NCBI GenBank assembly: GCA_027482245.1
Contig: JAIXWG010000003.1
Location: 1 to 43,688 of the forward strand
From: Acetobacteraceae bacterium
GTDB lineage: Bacteria > Pseudomonadota > Alphaproteobacteria > Acetobacterales > Acetobacteraceae
Direction of reading: 5' to 3'
DNA length: 43,688 nt
Shown piece after piece: positions 1 to 7,638 of this stretch. The translations under genes and the position numbers were made by a program. Positions within the stretch are counted from its first letter, which is position 1. Each line of letters opens with the position of its first letter. Below the pieces are notes generated by a model that was given only the letters and a program-made list of their open reading frames with translations, did no database searches and had not been told where the DNA came from.

Positions 1-105
1 CTCAAAGATTGGCGCCGCATTGCTACCCGCTACGACCGATGCCCCACCATCTTCTTCGGCGCCGTCACACTCGCCGCCATCGTCATCTTCTGGCTCGGCC
101 AATGA
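1..105 (+). pseudogene. C-terminal end of IS5-family-like transposase (cut by window edge)
   Basis: The first 34 codons, read from base 1, give a peptide beginning LKDWRRIATRYDR and ending IFWLGQ, followed by a TGA at 103-105. Short basic segments of the form RRIATRYD followed by a hydrophobic tail are typical of the extreme C terminus of IS5-family (IS427-like) DDE transposases. Only the tail is visible, so it cannot be told whether the element is intact to the left. The IS right end should lie just after the stop, near the GAGCCTAG at 111-118, directly in front of the next gene. Confidence 0.6.
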
Positions 106-154
106 GTCCTGAGCCTAGCGTGTTTGGGCGCGCTGTTGCGATGATGAAGCAGCT

Positions 155-1144
155 TTGAGTGAGGTTTGGCAGTTGTCGGACGAGGACGTCGGCTTCCACG
201 CTCTGTTCCGTAAGCACTGGGACAACGGCACAGGTCTCAAGCGTAAGCACGCCGGGCAAGCGACGTCATGGTCGGCGAAGCAATTCGCCGCCGCTGTGAC
301 TGACCGTGGGGGTACGGCATCGGAAGACGCGGTTCATAACTGGGTGAAGGGCACCAACCTGCCGCGCCGCCAGCAAATGATGGCAATCCGCAAAGTTTTT
401 TTCTTAAAAGAGGGCTGCAGTAGCACGGCCGAGAACGCAGACGACGTTGCAATGCTAGAAGCCTGGAACGCTGCAAACGTATCTAGGTCACGCAAAGCCG
501 CCAGCGTCGATGCCCCAGACGCTTTTCCAGAAAACGCCATTGACTGGCCGCGCCAACACACGAAACCAATCACAGGTCTGGCCGAACTTGAGCTATTCAC
601 GCCGCAGCCAGCGAATGATGGCGGCTACTACATCGTAGGCAGACTAGTTCTCGGCGCGCGAGAAGACGATGCGCACGACACCCCCTTCATAATATCAATG
701 CGAGAAGCGCATCTAACTTACGCCTTATCAGACAATTTAGCTGCCGACGGATCTCTTATTGGGGCGAGACTTAAGGTGCCTAATTTGATCGAAACACCAG
801 GCGCCCTGAAAATTATCGGCCCCACATCAACAACCACAGACAGCAAGGGGCATGAGTATCGATATTTAGATGGAGAAGTATTCGAACAAAACCATATCAT
901 GAAAATATCTGAATTTGAAAGCGATGGCGACACATCCATCAGTTTGACTTTAGCTGTCCCTCAACGCTGCTTTGACGTACGCCCGCTTGATTCCGAAGGC
1001 AAAGATCCTCTTGCTGTTTATGCCTCAGAAGCCAAGCATGCCATAATCAACACACTACTGGCAACGAAGCTGTCCCGCGACGGACAAGGTCGAGTGATTT
1101 TGCAAAAAGCAACAATCAAAAAGCGACGCAGGCAATCACCATGA
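155..1144 (+). CDS. HTH-containing protein of unknown function, AT-rich cassette gene 1
   Basis: A 329-residue protein. Residues about 38-80 (WSAKQFAAAV, then AVHNWVKG) look like an XRE-type helix-turn-helix. It is preceded by a FHALFRKHWDNGTG segment that I recall from N-terminal domains of other uncharacterised multidomain proteins. Residues about 140-300 look beta-rich and match no family I know, and the C terminus is strongly basic (KKRRRQ). The reading frame is blocked by a TAG at 116-118, and the only plausible early start is TTG at 155, so the true start is uncertain; the next methionines are near residue 74. The TGA overlaps the ATG of the next gene, so the two are translationally coupled. 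Base composition is much more AT-rich than the rest of the window (23 G/C of 60 at 841-900), which suggests acquisition. Function unknown; a regulatory or conflict-system role is only inference. Confidence 0.7.
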   Translation: MSEVWQLSDEDVGFHALFRKHWDNGTGLKRKHAGQATSWSAKQFAAAVTDRGGTASEDAVHNWVKGTNLPRRQQMMAIRKVFFLKEGCSSTAENADDVAMLEAWNAANVSRSRKAASVDAPDAFPENAIDWPRQHTKPITGLAELELFTPQPANDGGYYIVGRLVLGAREDDAHDTPFIISMREAHLTYALSDNLAADGSLIGARLKVPNLIETPGALKIIGPTSTTTDSKGHEYRYLDGEVFEQNHIMKISEFESDGDTSISLTLAVPQRCFDVRPLDSEGKDPLAVYASEAKHAIINTLLATKLSRDGQGRVILQKATIKKRRRQSP

Positions 1145-1956
1145 AAAAAGAAGTCAGGCGCAGGATCGCATTAGTTGCGCATGCTCCGACAGCGAGCTTT
1201 GTTGAGCTAACCAGAATCGCTCGCCTTGATCCGAAACACGACTTCAGAGGCATGGATCTGCAGCGTGTTGATTTCCTAGACGACGATGTTGGGAACTTTG
1301 ATTTCTCCAACGCAGACCTTAGGTTCGCGAATTTCTCTCGCGCACGTGGTCTCGATCGGGTCAAGCTTGATGGGGCGTTACTCGACAGCGCAATTCTACC
1401 ACACCAAGACGCGATTGACATCAACACACTCAAGCGCATCTTGCTCTCGGGCCTCGAGGCTCCGCCAGCTTGGCGGCTCTCTATAGTCAATCTAGATTTT
1501 TCGGGCCTGCCGCTTGCAGATTTGACCGCTTTTCAGAGTCTCGCTAATTTAGAAGTCTTGAATCTCAATACTACGCGCGTGAAAAATCTTGACCCTCTAC
1601 GGCACCTGCACAAGCTTCGCTCTCTTTCGCTCAGCGGAACAAGTATCCGAGAAATTTCCCCCCTGGCGGGCTCGCCACATCTGGAATCACTGTGGATCAA
1701 CGATACAAAGATATCGGATGTATCGCCACTCGCTGACATTCGATCATTGCGACGGCTCTTTATTGACGGCACCACCATTCAATCCCTCAAATCACTAACC
1801 TCACTCCGTGACTTGACGGTCTATTTCGATGGAAAAAAGCTCTCTCCTTATTGGGGCGACATAGCTGTCCCCAGCGCAAGCAGCATGAGAAGGCACGAAA
1901 TCAACAATGAAATCAGCGCGCCCACACGACCGTGGCAGCGCGGACGCCTCATTTGA
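1141..1956 (+). CDS. Pentapeptide-repeat plus leucine-rich-repeat protein, AT-rich cassette gene 2
   Basis: A 271-residue protein with two repeat regions. Residues about 34-86 are pentapeptide-like (DFRGMDLQRVDF, FDFSNADLRFANF). Residues about 115-230 hold four to five internalin/SDS22-like leucine-rich repeats of about 21-23 residues with the pattern L-x-L-x-x-T-x-I/V-x-x-L/I-x-P-L. There is no signal peptide, membrane segment or recognisable catalytic domain, so it is probably a cytoplasmic recognition or scaffold protein. Its ATG overlaps the stop of the upstream HTH gene as ATGA, which points to a two-gene operon and a shared function. Base composition is as AT-rich as gene 1. It could be the sensor half of a system whose effector is elsewhere or lost; nothing in the sequence proves this. 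Confidence 0.8.
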   Translation: MKKEVRRRIALVAHAPTASFVELTRIARLDPKHDFRGMDLQRVDFLDDDVGNFDFSNADLRFANFSRARGLDRVKLDGALLDSAILPHQDAIDINTLKRILLSGLEAPPAWRLSIVNLDFSGLPLADLTAFQSLANLEVLNLNTTRVKNLDPLRHLHKLRSLSLSGTSIREISPLAGSPHLESLWINDTKISDVSPLADIRSLRRLFIDGTTIQSLKSLTSLRDLTVYFDGKKLSPYWGDIAVPSASSMRRHEINNEISAPTRPWQRGRLI

Positions 1957-2064
1957 TCGGTTGTGCGGCAAAAAAGCTGCCCTGTAACGCTCCGCTTACT
2001 TGGCGGGGAGAGGGGGTGTTGAGTTGGCCATGCGCGGCGGCGGCGAAGAGGAAAACGCTCTGTA

Positions 2065-2247
2065 CTAAGGCCCGTCTTCCTCGATCTCCCAGCCCTGCGC
2101 GAGATAGCGCGCCAGGATCGCCTCGTGGCGGTCGTCCTTGTGGCTTTCGATCACCTCGTCCTCCCCGTCCAGGACTTCGGTCTGGCCGTTGGCGGTGACG
2201 ATGACGAGGGTGGCGGTTTCGCCTTTCGCCAGGACGGTTTCGCGCAT
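2065..2247 (-). CDS. Small hypothetical protein, 60 aa
   Basis: The frame could extend upstream, but the ATG at 2245-2247 gives a compact acidic 60-residue protein starting MRETVLAKGET and ending WEIEEDGP, with a TAG at 2065-2067. It looks like a folded domain: a beta-rich first half (TATLVIVTANG, QTEVLDGE) and an amphipathic helix (HEAILARYLAQGW). No membrane segment or known motif is present. It sits between the AT-rich cassette and the helicase gene, with a palindromic repeat just upstream. I do not recognise the family. The coding case rests on composition and the plausible protein sequence. Confidence 0.55.
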   Translation of the reverse strand: MRETVLAKGETATLVIVTANGQTEVLDGEDEVIESHKDDRHEAILARYLAQGWEIEEDGP

Positions 2248-2294
2248 AGGGGGGCCTCTGCTTGGTGCGTGAGGGCGGCCGTACCCCCACCCTG

Positions 2295-2318
2295 CCTCCC
2301 CCGCAAGCGCGGGGGAGG
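2295..2318. repeat. GC hairpin, intergenic repeat family
   Basis: A perfect 10-bp inverted repeat, CCTCCCCCGC (2295-2304) and GCGGGGGAGG (2309-2318), with a 4-nt loop. It is preceded by ACCCCCACCCTG. The same flank and arm pattern recurs at 31208-31246, and related hairpins lie at 2473-2502 and 29774-29796, all in intergenic DNA. Confidence 0.6.
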
Positions 2319-2472
2319 GGTTGTGGCGCGTGGGGTCGTCGGTTGGTTCGCGTTCCCCATCCTGCCGCCGAACTGATGACGGTCCAGGGGCGTCACGCCC
2401 CTGGCGGATGGGGTTTGGGGAAGGCGGAGCCTTCCCCAAGCTTCGGGCGAGAGGGTAGCCCCCCTCACCCAA

Positions 2473-2502
2473 CCCTCTCCCCCCTTTAGCGGGGGGAGAG
2501 GG
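2473..2502. repeat. GC hairpin downstream of helicase gene
   Basis: A perfect 12-bp inverted repeat, CCCTCTCCCCCC (2473-2484) and GGGGGGAGAGGG (2491-2502), loop TTTAGC, preceded by CCCCTCACCCAA. It ends 7 bases from the helicase stop and could act as a transcription stop or mRNA 3' stabiliser for that minus-strand gene, but no T-run follows. A near copy lies at 29760-29796. Confidence 0.65.
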
Positions 2503-2509
2503 CTTTCAG

Positions 2510-3955
2510 TCACCGCTTGCGCAGGAAGGCCGGCGCCGCGTCGCGGAAGTCGCCGTCGCGCCAGGCGCGGTCGCGGCTTGTCGCCGGGGTGGCGGCGGCT
2601 GCGGCGGGGCGGCGGACGGGGGCGTTGCCGCCGTCACCGCGGGGGGCACCCGCGGGCTTGGCGTCCGTGCGGGGGCGGTTCTCGCCGCCGCGGGGCTGCT
2701 GGCGCTGGCCGCCGCCACCGCCGCCGTTGCGGCCGCGCCCACCGGGCTGGCCGCGGCCGCGGCTGGCGCCGGCGGCGGGCTTGATCGCGTCGGGGCGGCC
2801 CGGCGTGCGGTGCATGGGCACGGAGACGTCCTGGCGTTCATCGGTCGCCGGGATCGGCATGCGGATCAGCTTCTCCACCTGCCACAGCTTCTCCCGCTCA
2901 TCCGGGGCGCACATGGCGACCGCGATGCCGGAGGCGCCGGCGCGCGCGGTGCGGCCGATGCGGTGGACATAGGCTTCGGGCGTGTCCGGCATGTCGTACT
3001 GGATCACATGCGTCACGCCGTCCACGTCGATGCCGCGGGCGGCGATGTCGGTCGCGACCAGCACCGGCGCGCGGCCGGACTTGAAGTCGGCCAGGGCGCG
3101 CTCGCGCTGGCCCTGGCTCTTGTTGCCATGGATGGCGTTGGCGTTGATGCCGTCGGATTCCAGGTTCTTCACGATGCGGTCGGCGCCGTGCTTGGTGCGG
3201 GAGAAGACCAGGGCGCGGCCCACGCCCTCGCCGCGCAGCAGCTCCGCCAGCTTGGCGCGCTTGCGGCCCTGTTCGATGACGACCAGGTGCTGCGTCACGC
3301 GCTCCGCGGTGGAGGACACCGGGGCGACCTCGACGCGGATCGGGTCGCGCAGGATCTCGCCGGCCAGCTTGGCGACTTCCGTCGGCATGGTGGCGGAGAA
3401 GAACATGGTGTGCCGGGGCTGGGGCAGCTTCGGCAGGATGCGGCGGATGGCGGGCCAGAAGCCCTTGTCCAGCATCTGGTCGGCCTCATCGAGCACCAGC
3501 GCGTTCACCATGTCGAGGCGCGCGGAGCCCTCATCCATGTGGTCCTGCAGGCGGCCGGGGGTGGCCACCAGGATGTCGATGCCGTGCGCCAGGGCGCGGC
3601 GCTGCGGGCCGTGGGGCACGCCGCCGAAGATGACGGCGACGGACAGGCCCATGTGGCGGCCATAGGCCTTCAGGCTGTCGGCGATCTGGCTGGCCAGTTC
3701 GCGCGTCGGCGAGAGGATCAGCGCGCGGCAGCCGCCGCGGGGCGGGCGGCCCTTGGATTCGGCCAGCAGGTGCAGCAGGGGCAGGCCGAAGGCGGCCGTC
3801 TTGCCGGTGCCGGTCTGGGCGATGCCGAGGATGTCGCGGCCCTTCAGGGCGTGCGGGATGCTGTCACGCTGGATCGGGGTGGGGGTGGTGTAGCCCTCCT
3901 CCTCCAGCGCCTGGAGGATGCGGGGGGCGAGGCCGAGTTCGGCGAAGGTCGTCAT
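2510..3955 (-). CDS. DEAD-box ATP-dependent RNA helicase, RhlE-like
   Basis: An ATP-dependent RNA unwinding enzyme of 481 residues, probably acting in ribosome assembly or mRNA turnover in the cytoplasm. Visible motifs in order are the Q motif (PTPIQ, about 25-29), Walker A AQTGTGKT (46-53), PTRELA (83-88), TPGR (132-135), DEAD (156-159), SAT (187-189), then ARGID and HRIGRTARAG in the second RecA-like domain. The last roughly 110 residues are a low-complexity tail rich in Arg, Gly, Pro and Ala (RGRGQPGGRGRNGGGGGG), typical of RNA-binding extensions of RhlE and related helicases. It appears monocistronic, with a strong hairpin after the stop. The exact paralogue (RhlE against other bacterial DEAD proteins) cannot be fixed by eye. 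Confidence 0.93.
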   Translation of the reverse strand: MTTFAELGLAPRILQALEEEGYTTPTPIQRDSIPHALKGRDILGIAQTGTGKTAAFGLPLLHLLAESKGRPPRGGCRALILSPTRELASQIADSLKAYGRHMGLSVAVIFGGVPHGPQRRALAHGIDILVATPGRLQDHMDEGSARLDMVNALVLDEADQMLDKGFWPAIRRILPKLPQPRHTMFFSATMPTEVAKLAGEILRDPIRVEVAPVSSTAERVTQHLVVIEQGRKRAKLAELLRGEGVGRALVFSRTKHGADRIVKNLESDGINANAIHGNKSQGQRERALADFKSGRAPVLVATDIAARGIDVDGVTHVIQYDMPDTPEAYVHRIGRTARAGASGIAVAMCAPDEREKLWQVEKLIRMPIPATDERQDVSVPMHRTPGRPDAIKPAAGASRGRGQPGGRGRNGGGGGGQRQQPRGGENRPRTDAKPAGAPRGDGGNAPVRRPAAAAATPATSRDRAWRDGDFRDAAPAFLRKR

Positions 3956-4265
3956 GAAGAATGATCAAATCCGGTCATCCCGCGCGGCGCGATGCCGGGC
4001 GGGAGGGTGGCAGAAGGGCCTGCCCGCGTGCCGGGGCCGGTCCGATGTTGTCCACTGAGGCGCGGTTGCCTGGGGTGTCTCCCCCGTTCGGCTGTCACCG
4101 CGTGCTGCGCCCCGGTCCGGGCCTCCATTCGCGCCTGGTCCCCTGGTGGGGCGTGGCGCCAGGCCCGCTCACGCGGCCGGGGCGCGGCGGGACATCGCCC
4201 GCCGACGGGGCGCTCAATAGGACAGTATGGTTAACCGGACAAGAACTATCGGTGGATGGGTCGCA
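3956..4265. other. Non-coding stretch between helicase and acylphosphatase genes
   Basis: About 310 bases without a convincing gene. Open frames here are short, poor in composition and have no ribosome binding site. The left end carries the helicase promoter and leader. The right end is the downstream region of the acylphosphatase gene and contains a short AT-richer patch (GGTTAACC-like, near 4229-4237). I saw no strong hairpin, tRNA or repeat copy. Confidence 0.5.
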
Positions 4266-4541
4266 TCAACCCGTCGGCAGCCGGTGGAAGCCGGGCTCCC
4301 CGGGCGGCTCCGCCAGGCTTTCGTCGATCCGGTCCACGCGGGCCAGCATGGGGCCGCGGCGGCAGGCGGAGAGCAGCGTGAGCACGGCGCCTTCCTCCCC
4401 GGCCACCAGGGCCTGGACGGTGCCGTCCGGGCGGTTGCGGACCCAGCCCTGCAGGCCGAGGCGACTGGCCTGCTTCACCATCCAGTCGCGATAGCCGACG
4501 CCCTGGACCCGCCCCTCGATCCGGAGGAGCCGCGCCTTCAT
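4266..4541 (-). CDS. acyP: Acylphosphatase
   Basis: A 91-residue enzyme that hydrolyses acyl phosphates such as carbamoyl or acetyl phosphate. The family signature is clear: residues 1-20 contain IEGRVQGVGYRDW, with the phosphate-binding loop and catalytic arginine, followed by the WVRNRPDGTVQ strand containing the catalytic Asn. Length fits the family (about 90-95 residues). The start ATG at 4539-4541 overlaps the stop of the ATP12 gene as ATGA, which fixes the start and indicates an ATP12-acyP operon. A longer frame upstream of this ATG lies inside the ATP12 gene and is not needed. Confidence 0.93.
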   Translation of the reverse strand: MKARLLRIEGRVQGVGYRDWMVKQASRLGLQGWVRNRPDGTVQALVAGEEGAVLTLLSACRRGPMLARVDRIDESLAEPPGEPGFHRLPTG

Positions 4542-5242
4542 GAGCGGGAGAGGGTGACCAGCCGCGCCGCCAGCGCGACATCGGCGGCGGCGCCGGCGCG
4601 GCGCGCCGTCGATTCGGGGTCGGTGCCCCACATCTCCTCCTGGAACGCCTCGTCCAGCGTGGCCAGGCGATGGGCCTCGGCGGGGGCCAGGTGGCCGTCG
4701 GCGACCGCGAGCCCCAGCACCAGGCTGCCCAGAGCCGGCACCGCGACGCCGAGCGCCGCCAGGGCGAGCGGCGTCTGGCGTTCCACGGCGCGGTGCAGGG
4801 CGTGCAGCGCCTGCTGCGTCTGCGCCACGGGCATGACGCCGGTGGTGACGCGGAGCGGCGCGTCCAGCGCCCGGGCGGACCAGGCGAGCCAGGGGTCCCA
4901 GGCCTCCGCCTGGCGGGCCGCCAGCTTCGATTCGGCCGCGCGGTAGCAGAGCAGGTCGCTCTCACCATAGCGGGCGATGGCGGTGACGGTGCCGGCGGGG
5001 TCGGGCGCGATGCGGTCTTCCGCGGTGCCGACCAGGCGGGTCAGCGGCACCTGTTCGGGCCGCATCTCGCCGCCCTTGACGCCACCGGCCTGGCGCCATT
5101 CCTCCGCGATCGCTTCGGCGAGGTCACGCGTCGCGACGCGAAGATGGGCGCCGGAGGGAAGGCGCACGGGGCGGCCATCGAGCAGGATGGCGAAGCCCCC
5201 CTCCGCCACCTCCGCCCTGGCGTCGTCCCAGAAGCGCTTCAC
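4538..5242 (-). CDS. ATP12-family F1-ATPase assembly chaperone
   Basis: A 234-residue homologue of mitochondrial Atp12, which in eukaryotes binds the F1 alpha subunit during ATP synthase assembly; the alphaproteobacterial copies are assumed to do the same. Family features are the N-terminal KRFW segment and F-A-I-L-L-D-G-R-P-V-R-L-P strand, the ATRDLAEAIAEEW helix, the PLTRLVGTAEDR segment and the DLLCYRA motif near residue 95. The length is usual for bacterial members. It is the first gene of a pair with acyP, with overlapping stop and start codons. The gene starts 16 bases after the stop of the secreted-protein gene upstream, so all three may be cotranscribed. Confidence 0.92.
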   Translation of the reverse strand: MKRFWDDARAEVAEGGFAILLDGRPVRLPSGAHLRVATRDLAEAIAEEWRQAGGVKGGEMRPEQVPLTRLVGTAEDRIAPDPAGTVTAIARYGESDLLCYRAAESKLAARQAEAWDPWLAWSARALDAPLRVTTGVMPVAQTQQALHALHRAVERQTPLALAALGVAVPALGSLVLGLAVADGHLAPAEAHRLATLDEAFQEEMWGTDPESTARRAGAAADVALAARLVTLSRS

Positions 5243-5257
5243 GGCGCCCGCTTCGGA

Positions 5258-5794
5258 TCAGCGCGCCTGCGCGGCGGCGCGGGTATTGGCCGCGGGGCGG
5301 GCCGGGCTGCGCGTCGGCGTGGTGGCGCGTTCCGGGCAGGCGGGCGCGATCATCGGGTTCAGGATGTTGCGGTCCGACGCCAGCGTGGCCAGGGAGTTGA
5401 TGTCGGACTGCGCGAGCGCGACCTGGAACAGCGCCACGGAGTTCGGGCAGAAGGCCGTGCCCTGGCGCAGGCCGTCCTGCGAATGATCGTTGGCGAGCTG
5501 GGTGATGAAGCCGTCCCGGGCGCGCTGGAAGTTGCCGCCGCCGGTGCGGCGGAAATGCGTCTCGATGGAGGTGTAGGCCGTGCCGAGTTCGCGCCGGAAC
5601 TTCGTCACGAAGGCGTTGTAGTCCTGGTCGCGGCTGCAGGTCAGCGCGGTGACCATCAGCTGGCTCTGGAGGGCGCGGACCTCGAAGGCCGAACGCTCCG
5701 CCGGCTGGATGCAGGCCTGGGCGAAGGCGGGGCCGGCGATGCCGGTGGCGAGGACGCCGGCGAGAAGGCGGTAGGCAAACGTGGCGCGACGCAT
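5258..5794 (-). CDS. Secreted hypothetical protein, about 178 aa
   Basis: From the chosen ATG (5792-5794) the protein begins MRRATFAYRLLAGVLATG and has a classical Sec signal peptide ending near PAFAQA, so the mature protein should be periplasmic. A longer frame to 5824 only adds a Ser/Arg-rich stretch before the signal and was rejected. The mature part has cysteines in QACIQPAE, TALTCSRD, TAFCPNS and APACPER, compatible with two disulfides, and a mostly helical middle part. The C terminus is a Thr/Pro/Ala/Arg-rich tail. I do not recognise a named family. It lies immediately upstream of the ATP12 and acyP genes on the same strand. Confidence 0.75.
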   Translation of the reverse strand: MRRATFAYRLLAGVLATGIAGPAFAQACIQPAERSAFEVRALQSQLMVTALTCSRDQDYNAFVTKFRRELGTAYTSIETHFRRTGGGNFQRARDGFITQLANDHSQDGLRQGTAFCPNSVALFQVALAQSDINSLATLASDRNILNPMIAPACPERATTPTRSPARPAANTRAAAQAR

Positions 5795-5960
5795 GGCGCG
5801 GGAACTCCCCCTTGAGGACGCCATGCCTGCCGCATCGGCCTGGGCAACGCAACCATCGTTGCGCGACCCGAGCCAAGGGTGGGGCCCCCCGGCCCCCTCG
5901 GCATCCCCGGAATGGGGGAAGTCTAGCCTAATCCGGGGGCTGACGCACGCGGCTGACGTG

Positions 5961-6041
5961 TTACCCGAGCACGCCGAACAGCCAGAGCAGCAGGATGATC
6001 GGGATGGGGATACCGATCAGCCACAGAAGGATGCCGCGCAT
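5961..6041 (-). CDS. 26-aa membrane microprotein
   Basis: A very short frame giving a 26-residue peptide that is almost entirely one hydrophobic helix: MRGILLWLIGIPIPIILLLW and then LFGVLG before a TAA at 5961-5963. A ribosome binding site GGAG lies a few bases before the ATG (minus strand GGAGACGGGACATG). I recall near-identical short peptides with the core LLWLIGIPIPIIL in many alphaproteobacterial genomes, usually unannotated or called hypothetical. The good Shine-Dalgarno sequence and the striking hydrophobicity in an otherwise Arg/Ala-biased sequence support it being real. Function unknown; it should insert in the inner membrane. Confidence 0.6.
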   Translation of the reverse strand: MRGILLWLIGIPIPIILLLWLFGVLG

Positions 6042-6080
6042 GTCCCGTCTCCATAAGGGTTACAGGGCGGCAACGCGGCC

Positions 6081-6677
6081 TCAGGCCGCTCGTTTCGTCC
6101 CTGCCCCCGCGCGCGGCCGTTGCAATTTCGCGAGGTCCCGGAGGCGTCGGTCGAGGAAGGCGAGCGTGCGGGGCGCGCCCTCCTCCTCGTCCCGCAGCCA
6201 GAAGGCCAGCGTCGCGCCATAGACGCCCGCCAGCGTGGCGCGGCGCGTGTACCAGGAGAAATCGGCGGAGGTGTCGCCCGCCGCCGCCCACATGGCATCC
6301 GCCGTGCGCGCCACGGTGCGGAGAGCGGAGGGCACGTTCCAGGGCAGCGACTGGTGGCCGAGCGCCAGGCGGATCGCCTCCCGGTTCGGGGCGGCCTGTT
6401 CCAGGCGGATCACGATCACGCGGCGGATGCGGGCGGGGGTGCGAAGCGCGGAGAGGTCCTCCGCCGCCGCGGCGGCTTCCATCTCCCGGTCCGCGAGATC
6501 GCACCAGGCCTCGATCGCCTCCACCGGGCCACGGGGGAAGAGCCAGTCCTGTTCCAGCGCATCGCGGCCGAGATCGGCCAGGCCGGCGGCGATGGCGGCG
6601 CGGGTCCAGCCGAGGGCGGGGACATGCGGCAGGGTGGCGCGGATGGCGCTGTCCCGTTCCTCGCTGCGTTCGATCAT
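6081..6677 (-). CDS. COQ9-family protein (divergent from rpsU)
   Basis: A 198-residue protein of the COQ9 family, whose eukaryotic member binds lipid and supports COQ7 hydroxylase in ubiquinone synthesis. Features seen are the start with RDSAIRATLPHVPALGW, the GLADLGRDALEQDWLFPRG region, the helix-rich middle and the DFSWYTRRATLAGVYGATLAFWL segment, which is the most characteristic part of the family. The start ATG overlaps the stop of the deformylase gene (ATGA), so the two are translationally coupled. Bacterial members are often called rpsU-divergently transcribed protein, and rpsU indeed lies divergently on the other side of the deformylase gene here. Confidence 0.92.
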   Translation of the reverse strand: MIERSEERDSAIRATLPHVPALGWTRAAIAAGLADLGRDALEQDWLFPRGPVEAIEAWCDLADREMEAAAAAEDLSALRTPARIRRVIVIRLEQAAPNREAIRLALGHQSLPWNVPSALRTVARTADAMWAAAGDTSADFSWYTRRATLAGVYGATLAFWLRDEEEGAPRTLAFLDRRLRDLAKLQRPRAGAGTKRAA

Positions 6678-7222
6678 CGCGCATCTCCCTTCGTGCCAGT
6701 GTCACGCTTCGTGCCTGCGTCGCGGGCCTGGACGGCGGCGCGGGACAATTCCTCGGTGAAGCCCAGCAGTGCGAGGTCGGGCATGCGCATGGGGTAGAGC
6801 ACGCCGTCGAGGTGGTCGGCCTCATGCTGCATCACGCGGGCGGCGAGGCCCGAGGCCTCGCCCTCCACGCGGTTGCCGTCGATGTCGAAGCCGCGGAAGC
6901 GGATGCGGCTGGCGCGGGGGACGCAGCCGCGGAGCCCGGGGATGGAGAGGCAACCCTCCCACGCATCCTCCGTCTCCTCCCCCACCGCCTCGAGCTCGGG
7001 GTTGATGAGGGCGAGGATGTTGCCGGCGCCGCCGCGCCAGACGAAGAGACGGAGCCCGACATGGACCTGCGGGGCGGCGAGGCCGAGCCCCTGCGCATCC
7101 TCCATCGTCTCCGCCATGTCGGCGACCAGGCGGCGGATCTCGGGCGCCGAGGGGTCCTCCACCGGCAAGGCGGGCTTGATGAGGACGGGATGGCCCATGC
7201 GGGCGATCTTCAGGATGGCCAT
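6674..7222 (-). CDS. def: Peptide deformylase
   Basis: A 182-residue metalloenzyme that removes the formyl group from the N-terminal methionine of new proteins. All three family motifs are intact: GLGLAAPQ (45-52), EGCLS (89-93, metal ligand Cys91) and HEADH (133-137, two His ligands and catalytic Glu). The start ATG at 7220-7222 gives the usual MAILKIARMGHPVL opening. A much longer frame runs upstream across other genes and is an artefact of high GC. The C terminus carries a short repetitive extension (RDAGTKRDTGTKGDAR). The stop overlaps the start of the COQ9-like gene. Confidence 0.95.
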   Translation of the reverse strand: MAILKIARMGHPVLIKPALPVEDPSAPEIRRLVADMAETMEDAQGLGLAAPQVHVGLRLFVWRGGAGNILALINPELEAVGEETEDAWEGCLSIPGLRGCVPRASRIRFRGFDIDGNRVEGEASGLAARVMQHEADHLDGVLYPMRMPDLALLGFTEELSRAAVQARDAGTKRDTGTKGDAR

Positions 7223-7434
7223 GGCGGCGGGAGTTCCGGATGCTGCGGGCGCCGGTGGCGCGTGACTGTTAAGGTAATGCGCGCGGCGCGGTGCGGGAGG
7301 GTCTTTCGCGGGGCCGCGCTGCCGTGCTATGGCACCGGCCTTCGCGTCGTCGGGTCCCGGCCAGACCGGAACCTGCCGACGCGTATCCGCGTTTCGTGCC
7401 ATCAACCCCCAGTGAACCAAGGAGGTTCCACCGC

Positions 7435-7638
7435 GTGCAGGTCGTCGTCCGCGACAATAACATCGACCAGGCCCTGAAGGCGCTGAAGAAGAAGCTCCAG
7501 CGTGAGGGCGTGTTCCGTGAAATGAAGCTCCGCCGCCACTACGAGAAGCCGTCCGAGCGCCGCGCCCGCGAGGCCGCGGAAGCCGTGCGCCGCGCCCGCA
7601 AGGTGGAGCGGAAGCGCCTGGAGCGGGAAGGCTTCTGA
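7435..7638 (+). CDS. rpsU: Small ribosomal subunit protein S21
   Basis: A 67-residue basic protein of the 30S subunit that helps base-pair mRNA and 16S rRNA during initiation. It begins [20 protein letters not shown] and contains the conserved [20 protein letters not shown] core and a Lys/Arg-rich tail. The start is a GTG at 7435-7437, decided by a perfect Shine-Dalgarno AAGGAGGT at 7419-7426, nine bases upstream. The frame open before it has no family similarity. The gene is divergent from the deformylase/COQ9 pair, an arrangement common in alphaproteobacteria. Confidence 0.96.
   Translation: MQVVVRDNNIDQALKALKKKLQREGVFREMKLRRHYEKPSERRAREAAEAVRRARKVERKRLEREGF

Noticed and set aside
3961..4494. 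177-codon plus-strand frame between the helicase and acylphosphatase genes
   Set aside because: Pro/Arg/Gly-biased, overlaps acyP antisense, no ribosome binding site.
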